This document shows, in pieces, positions 1 to 9,611 of a stretch of 64,000 nucleotides of DNA (position 1 is its first letter; each line of letters begins with the position of its first letter). The DNA is from an uncultured Eubacteriales bacterium. GTDB taxonomy: Bacteria; Bacillota; Clostridia; Oscillospirales; Oscillospiraceae. Position numbers and translations under genes: made by a program. The stretch covers positions 61,535-125,534 of the forward strand of contig CAUGSS010000002.1 of NCBI GenBank assembly GCA_959602365.1, given 5' to 3'. The notes beneath the pieces are model-generated. The model made no database searches and had not been told where the DNA came from. It was given only the letters and a program-made list of their open reading frames with translations.

Positions 1-3000
1 AGCAGCACGATGGCCACTGTCAGCAGGTAACTGACCGGTTTGATGACATACTTGAAGGACACCATATCCACTTGAATTTGGTTCATTACAAAATGGTGAA
101 GCCCAAATCCAAGGGGCAGACCGATGAGGATGCCCATGCAGCACAGGATCAGATTTTCCCGGAACACATAGGCCCCGGTTTCCCGGGAATGGAAGCCAAG
201 CACCTTGATGGTGGCGATTTCCCGCACCCGCTCGGAAATATTGATGTTGCCCAGATTGAACATCACGATAAAGGCCAGAGCGGCGGCGCTGGCCAGCACA
301 AGGGCTACCACATAGTCCAGGCTGCGCATCATGTTGTCAATCATATTCCGGGTGTCGGTGATGACAGAGATGGAGGCCACGCCGTTCTCATTGGCCAGGG
401 CGGCGGAGAGACTGTACTCATCTACGCCCTCGGCAGCTCGGATCAGCAGTGTCTCCGGCTCATAGGAGCTGAAGGCGGAGGCGTAGGTGGTGCCGGTCAT
501 GTAGACATAGTTCTGGACATAGTTCTCCACCAGTCCCACCACCCGCACATCCGCGCGCTCCTCATCGGAGATGGAGATGGTCACTGTGTCTCCCACCCGG
601 ACACCGGCCAGCTGGGAGAGCTTTTCCGAGATCAGCACCTCGCCCTCACCGGGGTAGGGGACTTGCCGGCCGTCCAGGTGCAGATCGAAGATATCGGTGA
701 TATGTTCGTCATCGGAGGCCACAAAATAGACGGACTTGGTAGTCTCGCTGCCGGTCAGCTCTCCGGCGGACATCAGAGAGACCGCCTGGGCGTCAATCTG
801 TCCGCCATATTCCGATTGGATGTGATCCAGCCAATCCTGGGTGATGGGATCGGAGGTGCTGACGCTCAGGTCATACTTCTGGATGTCGTCAAACTGGTAG
901 TTGGCGATATTGGCCACCGAATCCCGGATGCCGAAGCCGGTGAGCACCAGGGCGGTGCATCCGGCGATGCCCAGCAGCATCATGAACATCCGCTTTTTGA
1001 ACCGGAAGATATTGCGCAGCGATACCTTGTGCAGGAATTTCAGGCGCCGCCACAGGGGGGTAAAGCGCTCCAGCAGGATGCGCTTGCCCGCGGCGGGAGC
1101 CTTGGGGCGGATCAGGTCGGCCGGCGTGCTGCGCATCTCGTGCCGGCAGGAGAGATAGGTGACCCCGGCGGAGCACAGCAGCGAGGCCGCCAGAGAGAGG
1201 ACAAACAGCACCGGGTCATAGGTACAGATGAAGCCGGGAATGTTGTAGAGCATCTTGTAGGCAATCCAGATGACTGCGGGGAAGAGCCAGCCGCCGCCAA
1301 AGTAGCCGATGAGGCAGCCGATGGTGGCCGCACTGCCCGAGTAGAGCAGGTATTTGGACAGGATAGCCCCCCGGCTGTAGCCCAGGGCCCGCATGGTGCC
1401 GATCTGGGTGCGGTCGTCATCCACCATGCGGGTCATGGTGGTGGAGCAGACCAGGGCGGCGATTAAGAAGAAAAAGATGGGGAAGATGGTGGACAGCCGC
1501 TGCACAATGGTGGAGTCGCTCTCAAAGGTGACATATCCGCTGTTGCTCTCACTGCGGCTGAGCACATAGAGTTCCGGATCCTCCAGGTCGGCCAGATCGG
1601 CCTTGGCGTCGGCCAGCTGGTCCTCTGCGTCGGCGATCTCCTGGTCGAACTCCGCCACGCCGTCCTCGTACTCAGACAGTCCGTCCTGGTAGTCTGCCAG
1701 GCTGTCATAGTACGTCTGCCAGCCCTCCTCCAGCGTGTCCACGCCGTCGTTGTAGCTGGCCAGTCCGGAGCGGTAGGAGGCTACGCCCTCCTGGAATTGC
1801 ACCAGAGCATTGTACGCGCTGTCCAGCGCCGCCTGCTGGGTGGTCTGCTGATTTTCCAGCTCGGCCACACCCGCGTTGTACTGGCTCCAGCCCTCATCCA
1901 GGGTGGTCCTCAGATCGGAGAGCTGCTGCCGGCTGTCGGCCAGGGTGGCGGCGGTGGCGTCCAGCTGTGCTTTCTGGGCGGTCAGCTCGTCGTTGGAGGC
2001 GTCCAGCTCCGCCTTGCCCGCCGCCAGGGCGGCGGCGGTCCGTTCCAGCGTCTGCCGGGTCTGCTCCAGAGCTGCCTCCTGCCGGGCGGCCTCGTCTGGG
2101 GGGAGGGTGTCCTTGATGGCGTTGAACTGCTCCAGCGCCTGCTGGTATTGGGCCTGGGCCGTCTCATAGGCGGCATAATTCTGCTCATAAGAGGACAGCG
2201 CGGCGGTGTACTGGTCGTACCCCTGCTGCCAGAGGGCGAGCCCTTGGTCATACTGGGTCTGGCCCGCCTCCAGCTGAGCCATGCCGTCGGAGTAGGCCTG
2301 TTCAGCGGCCTCCATCTGATACTGCCGCTCGCTCAGCAGCTGCTGTCCCTCGGCGATGGCCGCCTCCAGCTGGGCTTTGCCGTCGTTGTATGCGGCCCAG
2401 CCGGCCTCCAGGGCTCCATCCCACGAGGTGAAGCCGCTTTGGATCTGCTCTGCACCGGCGTCCAACTCCGCTTTGGCGTCGTCCAGCTGGGCTTTGACGC
2501 GGTCCAGCTCGTCCTGGCCGCGCTCCAGCTCCGCCCTGGCGTCATCTAGCTGCGTCTGGGCGTCGTCCAGTTCCGCCTTGGCGTCATCCAGTTCGGTCTG
2601 GGCTTCGGCCTGCTTGTCTGCCAGTTCCTGTTCGCCGTCGCTGATCTCCTGCTCCGCATCGCTCACCAGATCGTCAAAACGGGTCTGGACGGAGCCGGTG
2701 ACCGCCGGCTCTACCGCATCGGTCAGCTGGTCGATCACATTGTCGTACTCGTCTGAGTAAAGGGGATAGTCGGCGCATTTGACATACAGTTCGGTGAAAT
2801 ACTCCGAGTCAAAGCCCTCCGGAGGGATCAGGACAAAGGCGTCCACGGTGCCGTCGCCCAGAGAGGAGGTGCCCCGGTCCGCGTCCAGGTAGAGCGGAGA
2901 GTGGACCAGGCCCACCACCGTGTACTCGTCATAGGCAAACAGGTCCAGGGTGTCCTGGTCGTTGGCGTCGGAGAGGCGGATGGTCTGGCCGATCATGTCA

Positions 3001-3416
3001 GAGGTAAAGCGGTCTGCATCCACCACGCACTCATTGCCGGCCTGAGGCAGGCGGCCCTCCTGCAGGTCAGGCAGGTTGAGCCGGCTGGTCAGGGTGCGGG
3101 CCTGGAGCACCCGGTCCTCCTCCCCAGAGGTCCACAGGAAGTCGGAGCTGACGCTCCCTTCGGCGGCGGTGACGCCGTCACAGCCCCCGGCGGCCGTCAC
3201 ATCCTCCTCGTTAAAGCCGATGGTGGAGACCAGGTACAGGTTATAAAGGGAGGTCTGCTTCAGGTAGTCGGTGGCAGTCTGGATCATGGCAGGCCGGGTG
3301 AGCCGCAGGCCGGTCAGAAAGGCCACCCCCAGCATGATAATCAGCAGTATGGCCAGATACCGGCCAAAGCTGCCGGTGATGCTGCGCCATATATTTTTCT
3401 TTAATGTCTTTGTCAT
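1..3416 (-). CDS. FtsX/MacB-like ABC transporter permease with long extracellular coiled coil (partial, C-terminus off the window)
   Basis: At least 1138 codons are read leftward from ATG 3416 (MTKTLKKNIWRS) to the window edge with no stop. A first membrane segment lies at about residues 18-40. Residues ~45-215 form an extracytoplasmic domain, and ~218-615 a very long stretch of heptad-like repeats rich in QLDDAKAEL and DGxxQLExG units, predicted to be coiled coil. A first FtsX-type four-helix membrane domain follows (~635-800), then a second outside domain (~830-1040) and the start of a second FtsX domain ending at the edge. This is the architecture of Gram-positive ABC3 permeases paired with a MacB/LolD-type ATPase. 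Such permeases usually work in peptide export, cell-envelope stress or mechanotransmission rather than classic transport. The ATPase gene lies 31 nt upstream and is surely its partner. Substrate unknown. Confidence 0.85.
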   Translation of the reverse strand, partial: MTKTLKKNIWRSITGSFGRYLAILLIIMLGVAFLTGLRLTRPAMIQTATDYLKQTSLYNLYLVSTIGFNEEDVTAAGGCDGVTAAEGSVSSDFLWTSGEEDRVLQARTLTSRLNLPDLQEGRLPQAGNECVVDADRFTSDMIGQTIRLSDANDQDTLDLFAYDEYTVVGLVHSPLYLDADRGTSSLGDGTVDAFVLIPPEGFDSEYFTELYVKCADYPLYSDEYDNVIDQLTDAVEPAVTGSVQTRFDDLVSDAEQEISDGEQELADKQAEAQTELDDAKAELDDAQTQLDDARAELERGQDELDRVKAQLDDAKAELDAGAEQIQSGFTSWDGALEAGWAAYNDGKAQLEAAIAEGQQLLSERQYQMEAAEQAYSDGMAQLEAGQTQYDQGLALWQQGYDQYTAALSSYEQNYAAYETAQAQYQQALEQFNAIKDTLPPDEAARQEAALEQTRQTLERTAAALAAGKAELDASNDELTAQKAQLDATAATLADSRQQLSDLRTTLDEGWSQYNAGVAELENQQTTQQAALDSAYNALVQFQEGVASYRSGLASYNDGVDTLEEGWQTYYDSLADYQDGLSEYEDGVAEFDQEIADAEDQLADAKADLADLEDPELYVLSRSESNSGYVTFESDSTIVQRLSTIFPIFFFLIAALVCSTTMTRMVDDDRTQIGTMRALGYSRGAILSKYLLYSGSAATIGCLIGYFGGGWLFPAVIWIAYKMLYNIPGFICTYDPVLFVLSLAASLLCSAGVTYLSCRHEMRSTPADLIRPKAPAAGKRILLERFTPLWRRLKFLHKVSLRNIFRFKKRMFMMLLGIAGCTALVLTGFGIRDSVANIANYQFDDIQKYDLSVSTSDPITQDWLDHIQSEYGGQIDAQAVSLMSAGELTGSETTKSVYFVASDDEHITDIFDLHLDGRQVPYPGEGEVLISEKLSQLAGVRVGDTVTISISDEERADVRVVGLVENYVQNYVYMTGTTYASAFSSYEPETLLIRAAEGVDEYSLSAALANENGVASISVITDTRNMIDNMMRSLDYVVALVLASAAALAFIVMFNLGNINISERVREIATIKVLGFHSRETGAYVFRENLILCCMGILIGLPLGFGLHHFVMNQIQVDMVSFKYVIKPVSYLLTVAIVL

Positions 3417-3447
3417 AGAGCGCTCACCACCTCGCTCAGATTACCAT

Positions 3448-4152
3448 TCACCATTCGATCTGTTCCACGGGAATGACGTGGTCGTTCATACGCACGGAGT
3501 GGATGGTGCCGCTTTTGACCCGAATGATCCGGTCGGCCATGGCGGCCAGAGCGCTGTTGTGGGTGATGATAACCACCGTCATGCCGTCCTTCCGGCAGGT
3601 GTCCTGCAGCAGTTTCAGGATGGATTTGCCCGTCTCGTAGTCCAGGGCGCCGGTGGGCTCGTCACACAGCAGCAGCTTGGGATGCTTGGCCAGAGCGCGG
3701 GCGATGGACACCCGCTGCTGCTCGCCGCCGGAGAGCTGGGAGGGGAAGTTGTCCATTCGGTGGCCCAGGCCCACCGCCTCCAGCACCTGCTGGGCCGGGA
3801 GGTGGTCGGGGCAGAGCTGGGCGGCAATCTCCACGTTTTCCAGCGCCGTCAGGTTGGGGATCAGGTTGTAAAACTGAAAGACAAAGCCGATGTCGAACCG
3901 GCGGTAGTTTTCCAGCTGGGTGCGGTTAAAGGCGCTGATCTCCACTCCGTCCATGTTCACGGTTCCGCTGGTCAGGGTGTCCATGCCCCCCAAGATATTG
4001 AGCAGGGTGGTCTTGCCTGCGCCGGACTCGCCGACGATGACACAGAACTCCCCCTGCTCAATCTCAAAGCTGACGTTGGACAGAGCCTTGACTTCCACGT
4101 CGCCGGAATGATAGATTTTTGTCACATCCTGGAATTCTACAAAGGCGCCCAC
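3448..4152 (-). CDS. MacB/LolD-type ABC transporter ATPase
   Basis: 234 residues with a full set of ABC ATPase motifs: Walker A GESGAGKT at 41-48, Q-loop near VFQFYN (~91-96), signature LSGGE at 140-144, Walker B LLLCDEP at 160-166 and H-loop ITHN near 196-199. The short length, the N-terminal FVEFQDVTKIYHSGDVEVKAL pattern and the D-loop GALD are typical of the MacB/LolD/FtsE class, which pairs with FtsX-fold permeases. It powers the large permease encoded 31 nt downstream, and the two form one leftward operon. It hydrolyses ATP on the cytoplasmic face to drive conformational change in the permease. ATG 4152 is the only reasonable start. Function class is sure; cargo is not known. Confidence 0.92.
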   Translation of the reverse strand: MGAFVEFQDVTKIYHSGDVEVKALSNVSFEIEQGEFCVIVGESGAGKTTLLNILGGMDTLTSGTVNMDGVEISAFNRTQLENYRRFDIGFVFQFYNLIPNLTALENVEIAAQLCPDHLPAQQVLEAVGLGHRMDNFPSQLSGGEQQRVSIARALAKHPKLLLCDEPTGALDYETGKSILKLLQDTCRKDGMTVVIITHNSALAAMADRIIRVKSGTIHSVRMNDHVIPVEQIEW

Positions 4153-4277
4153 AGCAATTCCTCCGCTCTGTTTGGTTTCTTTCTACATTGATTCCTATGA
4201 AAAGTATACCAGATGTTTGGGGATCAGTCCTAAACAGTTTGTGAATTATTTTGATTGAAAAGTGTGGCCCGGCCATG

Positions 4278-4316
4278 GTGCCCCCTTGCCGCGGAGGCAC
4301 AGCGGTAAGGGGGCAC
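4278..4316. terminator. Strong hairpin between two ABC operons
   Basis: Arms 4278-4292 and 4302-4316 pair over 15 bp (one G-T) around a 9-nt loop. It sits after the leftward exporter gene ending at 4360 and before the MacB-type ATPase. The T-run is weak on both strands, so termination is inferred from stem strength and position. Confidence 0.5.
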
Positions 4317-4359
4317 GCCGCTTTTTCTGCGGCGCGCCCTGATCCGGCGTGTAGTCTGG

Positions 4360-6243
4360 TTATGAAATAGAGGCCTCCGGGTTAAAATCTGCCCCATCGG
4401 CGCTGCGCTTCATAGCTGCGTCGGAGGACTCCTGGACAAACTGCTGGGTGTACAGGCGGTAATAGTAGCCGTGGGCGGCCAGCAGATCCCGGTGGCTGCC
4501 CCGCTCCACCACCTTTCCGTCCCGCATGACCAGAATGACGTCCGCGTCCCGGACAGTGGAGAGCCGGTGGGCGATGACAAAGCTGGTGCGCCCCTGGGTC
4601 ACGGTGCCGATGGCCTCCTGAATGGCCTTCTCCGTCAGGGTGTCCACGCTGCTGGTGGCCTCGTCCAGCACCAGAATGCGGGGGTCGGCCAGCAGGGCCC
4701 GGGCAAAGCTGAGCAGCTGCTTTTCCCCGGTGGAGAGCAGATCGCCCCCTTCGCCCACCTGGCTGTCATAGCCCTGCTCCATCCGTTCAATGACTTTGTC
4801 GGCGCTGACCCGGCACACCGCGGCCTGGATTTCCTCCATGGTGGCGTTGGGGTTGCCGTAGCGCAGGTTTTCCAGCACGGTGCCGCTGAACAGATGGGGG
4901 GTCTGGAGCACATAGCCGATGTGGCTGTGCAGCCACAGCTGGCTGCGCTCCCGGGCGTCCCGGCCGTCGATGAGCACCTGGCCGGCGGTGGGCTCGTAGA
5001 ACCGGCATACCAGGTTGACCAGGGTGGACTTGCCCGCGCCGGTCTCCCCCACAATGGCCACCATGGAGCCCTGGGGTACCTTCAGATTGAAGTGCTCCAG
5101 CACATTTTCCTCCCCGTCGGGATAGCGGAAGGTGACGTCGCGGAACTCCACCTCGCCCCGCAGTTCCTCCCAGTTCTCCTGCTTGGGATGAAAGGCGTCG
5201 CCGTAGCGCTGGATGACCTCGGGGGTGTCCACCACATCGGACTGGGTGTGGAGCAGACGGTCGATGCGCTCAATGTTGACCTGGGAGTTAATCAGGTTGG
5301 CGATGGTGCCCACCAGATCCTGGACATAGCTGGTGATGGAGGTGGCGTAGTTCATGAACACGGCCAGGTTGCCCACCAGCATCAGCCCCTGGCGGGTGAG
5401 CAGCCCGCCCCGCCACAGCACCAGGGCCAGGGCGATGCTGGACAGGAAAATGATGCTGGACTGGAACAGGGCCCGGAACCAGCCCGCCCGGACGGCGGCC
5501 AGGCGCATGGACTGGGTGTCGGCCTGGAAGTCGTGCTGCATCTTGTCCTCCACCACCAGGGATTTGATGGTCTTGGCCCCGGTGATGCCCTCGTTGAAGT
5601 TGCCGGTGATGATGCTGTTCCACTCCCGCACCTTGCGGTTGGCGGCGGTCAGATGGCGCTGAAAGAAGATGGTCACCGCCACGATGACCGGCACAACGCA
5701 CAGCAGCATCAGCCCCAGCATGGGGTTGAGCAGGAACATGACGGCGAAAATGCAGATGATGTAGACCAGGCACACGATCACATCCATCAGCCCCCAGCTG
5801 ACAATCTGGCCGATCCGGTTGGGGTCGGAGATGATCCGGGAGTGAATGTAGCCCACGCTGTTCTGGTTGAAGTAGCTGAAAGAGAGGGTCTGAACGTGGT
5901 CAAAACAGGCCTGGCGCACCTCCTGGTCCACCCGGACCTCGGCAGTGTTGGCGGCATAGCCGCCCCAGGCGTTGATCAGCCCCTGAAAGAGCAGCAGCGC
6001 CAGATAGAGGGCCACAAATACCGGCAGGGTGTCCAGCGCCCCCTGTCCGATGTACTGATTGATGGCGTAGTTTTGGAACAGTGGATAGACCGCGTCTGCC
6101 GCGCTGCTCAGGGCCATGGTCACCACGATAATGATGAGCAGCCGCCTGTGGGGCTTGATAAAGGGGAGCATGGCCGGAATGCCGAACCACTTGAGACGGA
6201 CGGGGCGCTCCTGGCCCCCTTTGCGCTTATTCGGATTGGCCAT
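4360..6243 (-). CDS. Heterodimeric ABC exporter, catalytically competent subunit (BmrD/YheH-like)
   Basis: 627 residues from ATG 6243, chosen because AAAGGAGG lies just upstream; a longer reading frame to 6318 has no support. The N-terminal half has six predicted membrane helices of an ABC type-1 exporter. The nucleotide-binding domain has Walker A GETGAGKST (~398-406), a non-canonical signature LSTGEKQ (~501-507) and a canonical Walker B with catalytic glutamate, ILVLDEATS (~520-528). The gene overlaps the end of the next upstream exporter subunit by 17 nt, so the two are translated together. Consensus Walker B here with a degenerate signature is the complementary pattern to its partner, as in BmrCD and TM287/288. 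Likely a multidrug or lipid exporter in the plasma membrane; substrate cannot be read from sequence. Confidence 0.93.
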   Translation of the reverse strand: MANPNKRKGGQERPVRLKWFGIPAMLPFIKPHRRLLIIIVVTMALSSAADAVYPLFQNYAINQYIGQGALDTLPVFVALYLALLLFQGLINAWGGYAANTAEVRVDQEVRQACFDHVQTLSFSYFNQNSVGYIHSRIISDPNRIGQIVSWGLMDVIVCLVYIICIFAVMFLLNPMLGLMLLCVVPVIVAVTIFFQRHLTAANRKVREWNSIITGNFNEGITGAKTIKSLVVEDKMQHDFQADTQSMRLAAVRAGWFRALFQSSIIFLSSIALALVLWRGGLLTRQGLMLVGNLAVFMNYATSITSYVQDLVGTIANLINSQVNIERIDRLLHTQSDVVDTPEVIQRYGDAFHPKQENWEELRGEVEFRDVTFRYPDGEENVLEHFNLKVPQGSMVAIVGETGAGKSTLVNLVCRFYEPTAGQVLIDGRDARERSQLWLHSHIGYVLQTPHLFSGTVLENLRYGNPNATMEEIQAAVCRVSADKVIERMEQGYDSQVGEGGDLLSTGEKQLLSFARALLADPRILVLDEATSSVDTLTEKAIQEAIGTVTQGRTSFVIAHRLSTVRDADVILVMRDGKVVERGSHRDLLAAHGYYYRLYTQQFVQESSDAAMKRSADGADFNPEASIS

Positions 6244-8056
6244 CGCCGCGCTCCTCCTTTCCCTCCTGGATCTGGCAGATGGTACGGTAGAGTCCCTCCT
6301 GACTGGAGAGCTCTTCATGGGTGCCCCGCTGGGTGATGCGGCCGTTCTCCAGCACCAGGATCTGATCTGCCGAGCGCAGGGTGGTGATCCGGTGGCTGAT
6401 CAGGATGACGGTAGCGCGGCCCATGTACTGCTTCAGGTTGGCGCGGATGGCCGCGTCGGTCTCTGCGTCCACGGCGGACAGGGAGTCATCAAACACCAGG
6501 ATGGGGGCCTGCAGGGTCAGGGTGCGAGCGATGGCCGCCCGCTGCTTCTGGCCCCCGGAGAGGGTGACGCCCCGTTCTCCCACAAAGGTGTCAAAGCCGC
6601 TGGGGAATTCGTCCACGGCGTGCTCCAAACAGGCCGCCCTGGCCGCCCGGCGCACCTCCTCCATGTCGGTTTGGGAGCGGGTGATGGCGATGTTTTCAGC
6701 GATGCTCCGGGAGAACAGGAAGGGTTCCTGGAGCACGAAGCCCACATTCTTGCGCACCCACTGGGCCTGCATCCCCTGGATGTCCCGGCCGCCTACGGTA
6801 ATTCTGCCCTCTTCCGGGGGCAGCGGGTAGAGCCGGGAGAGCAGGTGGGCCAGGGTGCTCTTGCCGCTGCCGGTGCCCCCCAGAATGCCCAGGGTGGTGC
6901 CGGCGGGGATGGTGAAGCTGATGTCGTGGAGCAGTTCCGGGTGGCCGGGGTAGGCGTAGCTCACATGCTCAAAGACCACGTCCCCGTCCATCGCCGGGGT
7001 GTCGGCCCCGGGGGCGTCCTCCTCTACCGGGGCGGACATGATGGCCAGCAGCCGCTGCATGGAGACCCCGGCCTTGCTCATCTCGCTGAGCACCCGGCCC
7101 ATGCCCCGCACCGGGCGCACCTGCATGGTGAGATAGGAGGCGGCGGCCAGCAGCCCGCCCACGGTCAGATTGCCCTGGACACAGAGCACACAGCCCCAGC
7201 ACAGCAGGGCGAGCATGGTGGCGCCGGTCAGGAAGTCGCCGCAGAACCAATAGGTGCACAGGTATTTCCCCAGGTGGATCCACTTTCCGGTGACCACATC
7301 ATTTTGTTGGGCAAAGCGCTGCTGTTCCCGCCGCTCGCGGCCAAAGGCCCGGACCACCCGCACGCCGGTCAGGTTTTCCTGGGCAATGGTGGACAGAGCA
7401 CCCTCTTCCTCGTCGCACTCCAGAAAGGAGGAGCCGATCTTCTGATGGAACCAGAAAGAGTAGCCGATCAGAATGGGCATGCTGGCAAAGGAGATCAGCC
7501 CCAGCGCCAGGCTGATGCGGAACAGAAAGACCAGGGAGAGCACGATGGTGATGACCATGCTCAACAGGGTGACCAGCTGGTCGGACAGGAAGGTCTTGAC
7601 CATCTCCACGTCGGTGGTGCACCGCTGGATGATGTCGCCGGTCTGATGGGTGCTGTGCCACTGGCAGCTCAGATGCTGAATGTGGCCGAACAGCTTGTCC
7701 CGCATGGACTTGACAAAGGTCTCGCTGCCTTTGACGGTAAACATCTGATAGAAATACCGCAGTCCGGCGGCCAGAAGGGAGCAGACCACCACCGCCAGGG
7801 CGGGCAGCCAGAGCATGTTTAACAGCGCCGCAGTGCCGCCCAGCCGGTCCACCCAGAGCTGGAGCGGCCCGGGCAGCACAAAGGACTGGTCGCCCAGGAT
7901 GCCGTCCACGGTGAATTCAATGACCTTGGGCCGGAGCATCTCCGCCAGAGTGGACAGGCAGGCGAACAGAATTCCCAGCAGAAAGAAGCCCTTGGCGCCC
8001 TTCAGAAAGTCCAGGATCATCCTCAGCCGGGTCAACGGTTTGTTTGTCTGAGTCAA
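6227..8056 (-). CDS. Heterodimeric ABC exporter, degenerate-site subunit (BmrC/YheI-like)
   Basis: 609 residues, TTG start at 8056 with AGAGGG about 11 nt upstream. It has six membrane helices followed by an ABC ATPase domain: Walker A GGTGSGKST (~390-398), canonical signature LSGGQKQR (~498-505) and Walker B ILVFDDSLS (~515-523). The residue after the Walker B aspartate is Asp, not the catalytic Glu. This Asp, together with the odd signature of the partner, builds the non-hydrolysing site of an asymmetric exporter dimer. First gene of a two-gene leftward operon; the second gene overlaps it. An inverted repeat (8086-8101) lies in its leader and could be a repressor site. Confidence 0.93.
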   Translation of the reverse strand: MTQTNKPLTRLRMILDFLKGAKGFFLLGILFACLSTLAEMLRPKVIEFTVDGILGDQSFVLPGPLQLWVDRLGGTAALLNMLWLPALAVVVCSLLAAGLRYFYQMFTVKGSETFVKSMRDKLFGHIQHLSCQWHSTHQTGDIIQRCTTDVEMVKTFLSDQLVTLLSMVITIVLSLVFLFRISLALGLISFASMPILIGYSFWFHQKIGSSFLECDEEEGALSTIAQENLTGVRVVRAFGRERREQQRFAQQNDVVTGKWIHLGKYLCTYWFCGDFLTGATMLALLCWGCVLCVQGNLTVGGLLAAASYLTMQVRPVRGMGRVLSEMSKAGVSMQRLLAIMSAPVEEDAPGADTPAMDGDVVFEHVSYAYPGHPELLHDISFTIPAGTTLGILGGTGSGKSTLAHLLSRLYPLPPEEGRITVGGRDIQGMQAQWVRKNVGFVLQEPFLFSRSIAENIAITRSQTDMEEVRRAARAACLEHAVDEFPSGFDTFVGERGVTLSGGQKQRAAIARTLTLQAPILVFDDSLSAVDAETDAAIRANLKQYMGRATVILISHRITTLRSADQILVLENGRITQRGTHEELSSQEGLYRTICQIQEGKEERGDGQSE

Positions 8057-8085
8057 ATTGCGATGTCCCTCTTTTCTATATCAAT

Positions 8086-8101
8086 TGAGAGGTGATTCTC
8101 A
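8086..8101. promoter_or_regulatory. Inverted repeat in the leader of the ABC exporter operon
   Basis: TGAGA-N6-TCTCA lies 30-45 nt upstream of the start codon of the exporter operon. Drug-exporter operons are often controlled by a dedicated repressor binding such a site, but no regulator gene is adjacent, so this is only a candidate operator. The rest of 8057-8282 shows no gene. Confidence 0.3.
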
Positions 8102-8282
8102 TAGGGAACATGAGATAGCAAACTATTATAACAGCTTTCCGCCTGCTTGGGGAGAGGGAAATTTCAGGATTTGTTTGCATTATCCCCGTCTTGTTCCGGT
8201 GATGGAGAAACGTGCGGCTTGATTCTTTGGGGAAATAGCTGTATATTTATGAGGATTTGAAAAGAAGAGAGGAGCAGTTCCT

Positions 8283-9590
8283 ATGTGGTTTGAGGACGCG
8301 GTGATCTATCAGATTTATCCCCTGGGGCTGTGCGGCGCGCCCCTGCAGAACGATGGGGTGGAGGCGCATCGGATTCTCCGGGTGCTGGACTGGGTGGAGC
8401 ATATCAAACGGCTGGGGGCGGACTGCGTGCTCTTCAACCCCCTCTTTGAGAGCGACGCCCACGGCTACGACACCCGGGACTTCAACCGGGTGGACTGCCG
8501 CCTCGGGAACAGGGAGGATTTGAGGCAGGTCTGCACCGCCCTCCACGCCGCGGGCATTCGGGTGCTCTTTGATGGAGTGTTCCACCATGTGGGCCGGGGA
8601 TTCTGGGCCTTTGAGGACGTACGGCGGCGCAGATGGGACAGCCCCTACCGGGATTGGTTCCACCTGTCCTTTGACGGGGACACCGGCTATCACGACGGCT
8701 TCTGGTATGAGTGCTGGGAGGGCTGTCAGGAGCTGGTCAAGCTGAATTTGCACAATCCGGATGTGGTGAACCATATTTTTGACGCCATCCGGGGTTGGGT
8801 GGCCGACTACGGCATCGATGGGCTGCGGTTAGACGTGGCCTACAGCCTGGATGAGGCGTTTTTGCGGCAGCTGCGCCGGTTCACTGAGGGGCTGAAGCCG
8901 GATTTTGTGCTGGTGGGGGAGACCCTGCACGGGGACTATAACCGCTGGATGAACCCTGACGCCTGCCACAGCGTCACCAACTATGAGTGCTACAAGGGCC
9001 TCTACTCCAGTTTCAACAGCGCCAACATGCACGAGATTGCCTACAGCCTGAACCGCCAGTTCGGCTCGGAGCAGTGGTGCCTCTATACCGGAAAGCACCT
9101 GCTCTGCTTTGCCGACAACCACGACGTGAGCCGCATCGCCACCCAGCTCCAGGATGAACACCAGCTTCAGGCCCTCTACGGCCTGCTCTTTGCCATGCCC
9201 GGGGTGCCCTGCCTCTACTACGGCAGCGAGTGGGGGCTCCAGGGGGACAAGCGGGACGGAGACCCGGCCCTGCGCCCCGCCCTGGAGCGGCCGGAGTGGA
9301 ACGATCTGACCGGATGGATTTCAAAGCTGGCCCGGCTCCACCGGGGCTGTTCCGCCCTGTGTCACGGCGGTTACCATAATATTCAGATCCAGCCCAAGCA
9401 GTTGGTATTCGAGCGCCGGGACGAGAGGGAGCGCGTTTTGGTGGCCGTCAACGCCGACAGCCGGAGCGCCTTTGTCCCCTTTGAGCTGGGGACGGCTTCC
9501 GGGTACAACCTGATGACAGGGGAACAGACCAGCTTCCACGGGGGAGCGGAGCTGGCCCCCGATTCCTGCACCTATTGGAAACTGGACTGA
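8283..9590 (+). CDS. GH13 family glycoside hydrolase (alpha-amylase/cyclomaltodextrinase-like)
   Basis: 435 residues starting MWFEDAVIYQIYP, a typical GH13 opening, with GAGAGGAG upstream. The four GH13 regions are present. The first is the FDGVFHHVG segment (97-105). The second is GLRLDVA with nucleophile Asp184. The third is LVGETLHGD with acid/base Glu213. The fourth is FADNHDVSRI with the third acid Asp281. There is no signal peptide, so the enzyme is intracellular and probably acts on imported maltodextrins or related alpha-glucosides. It is shorter than most amylases but includes a small C-terminal beta domain (~370-435). A Nudix gene follows 21 nt downstream in the same direction. Exact linkage specificity cannot be told. 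Confidence 0.9.
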   Translation: MWFEDAVIYQIYPLGLCGAPLQNDGVEAHRILRVLDWVEHIKRLGADCVLFNPLFESDAHGYDTRDFNRVDCRLGNREDLRQVCTALHAAGIRVLFDGVFHHVGRGFWAFEDVRRRRWDSPYRDWFHLSFDGDTGYHDGFWYECWEGCQELVKLNLHNPDVVNHIFDAIRGWVADYGIDGLRLDVAYSLDEAFLRQLRRFTEGLKPDFVLVGETLHGDYNRWMNPDACHSVTNYECYKGLYSSFNSANMHEIAYSLNRQFGSEQWCLYTGKHLLCFADNHDVSRIATQLQDEHQLQALYGLLFAMPGVPCLYYGSEWGLQGDKRDGDPALRPALERPEWNDLTGWISKLARLHRGCSALCHGGYHNIQIQPKQLVFERRDERERVLVAVNADSRSAFVPFELGTASGYNLMTGEQTSFHGGAELAPDSCTYWKLD

Positions 9591-9611
9591 GTTGGAGAGG
9601 GGAGAATCTCA

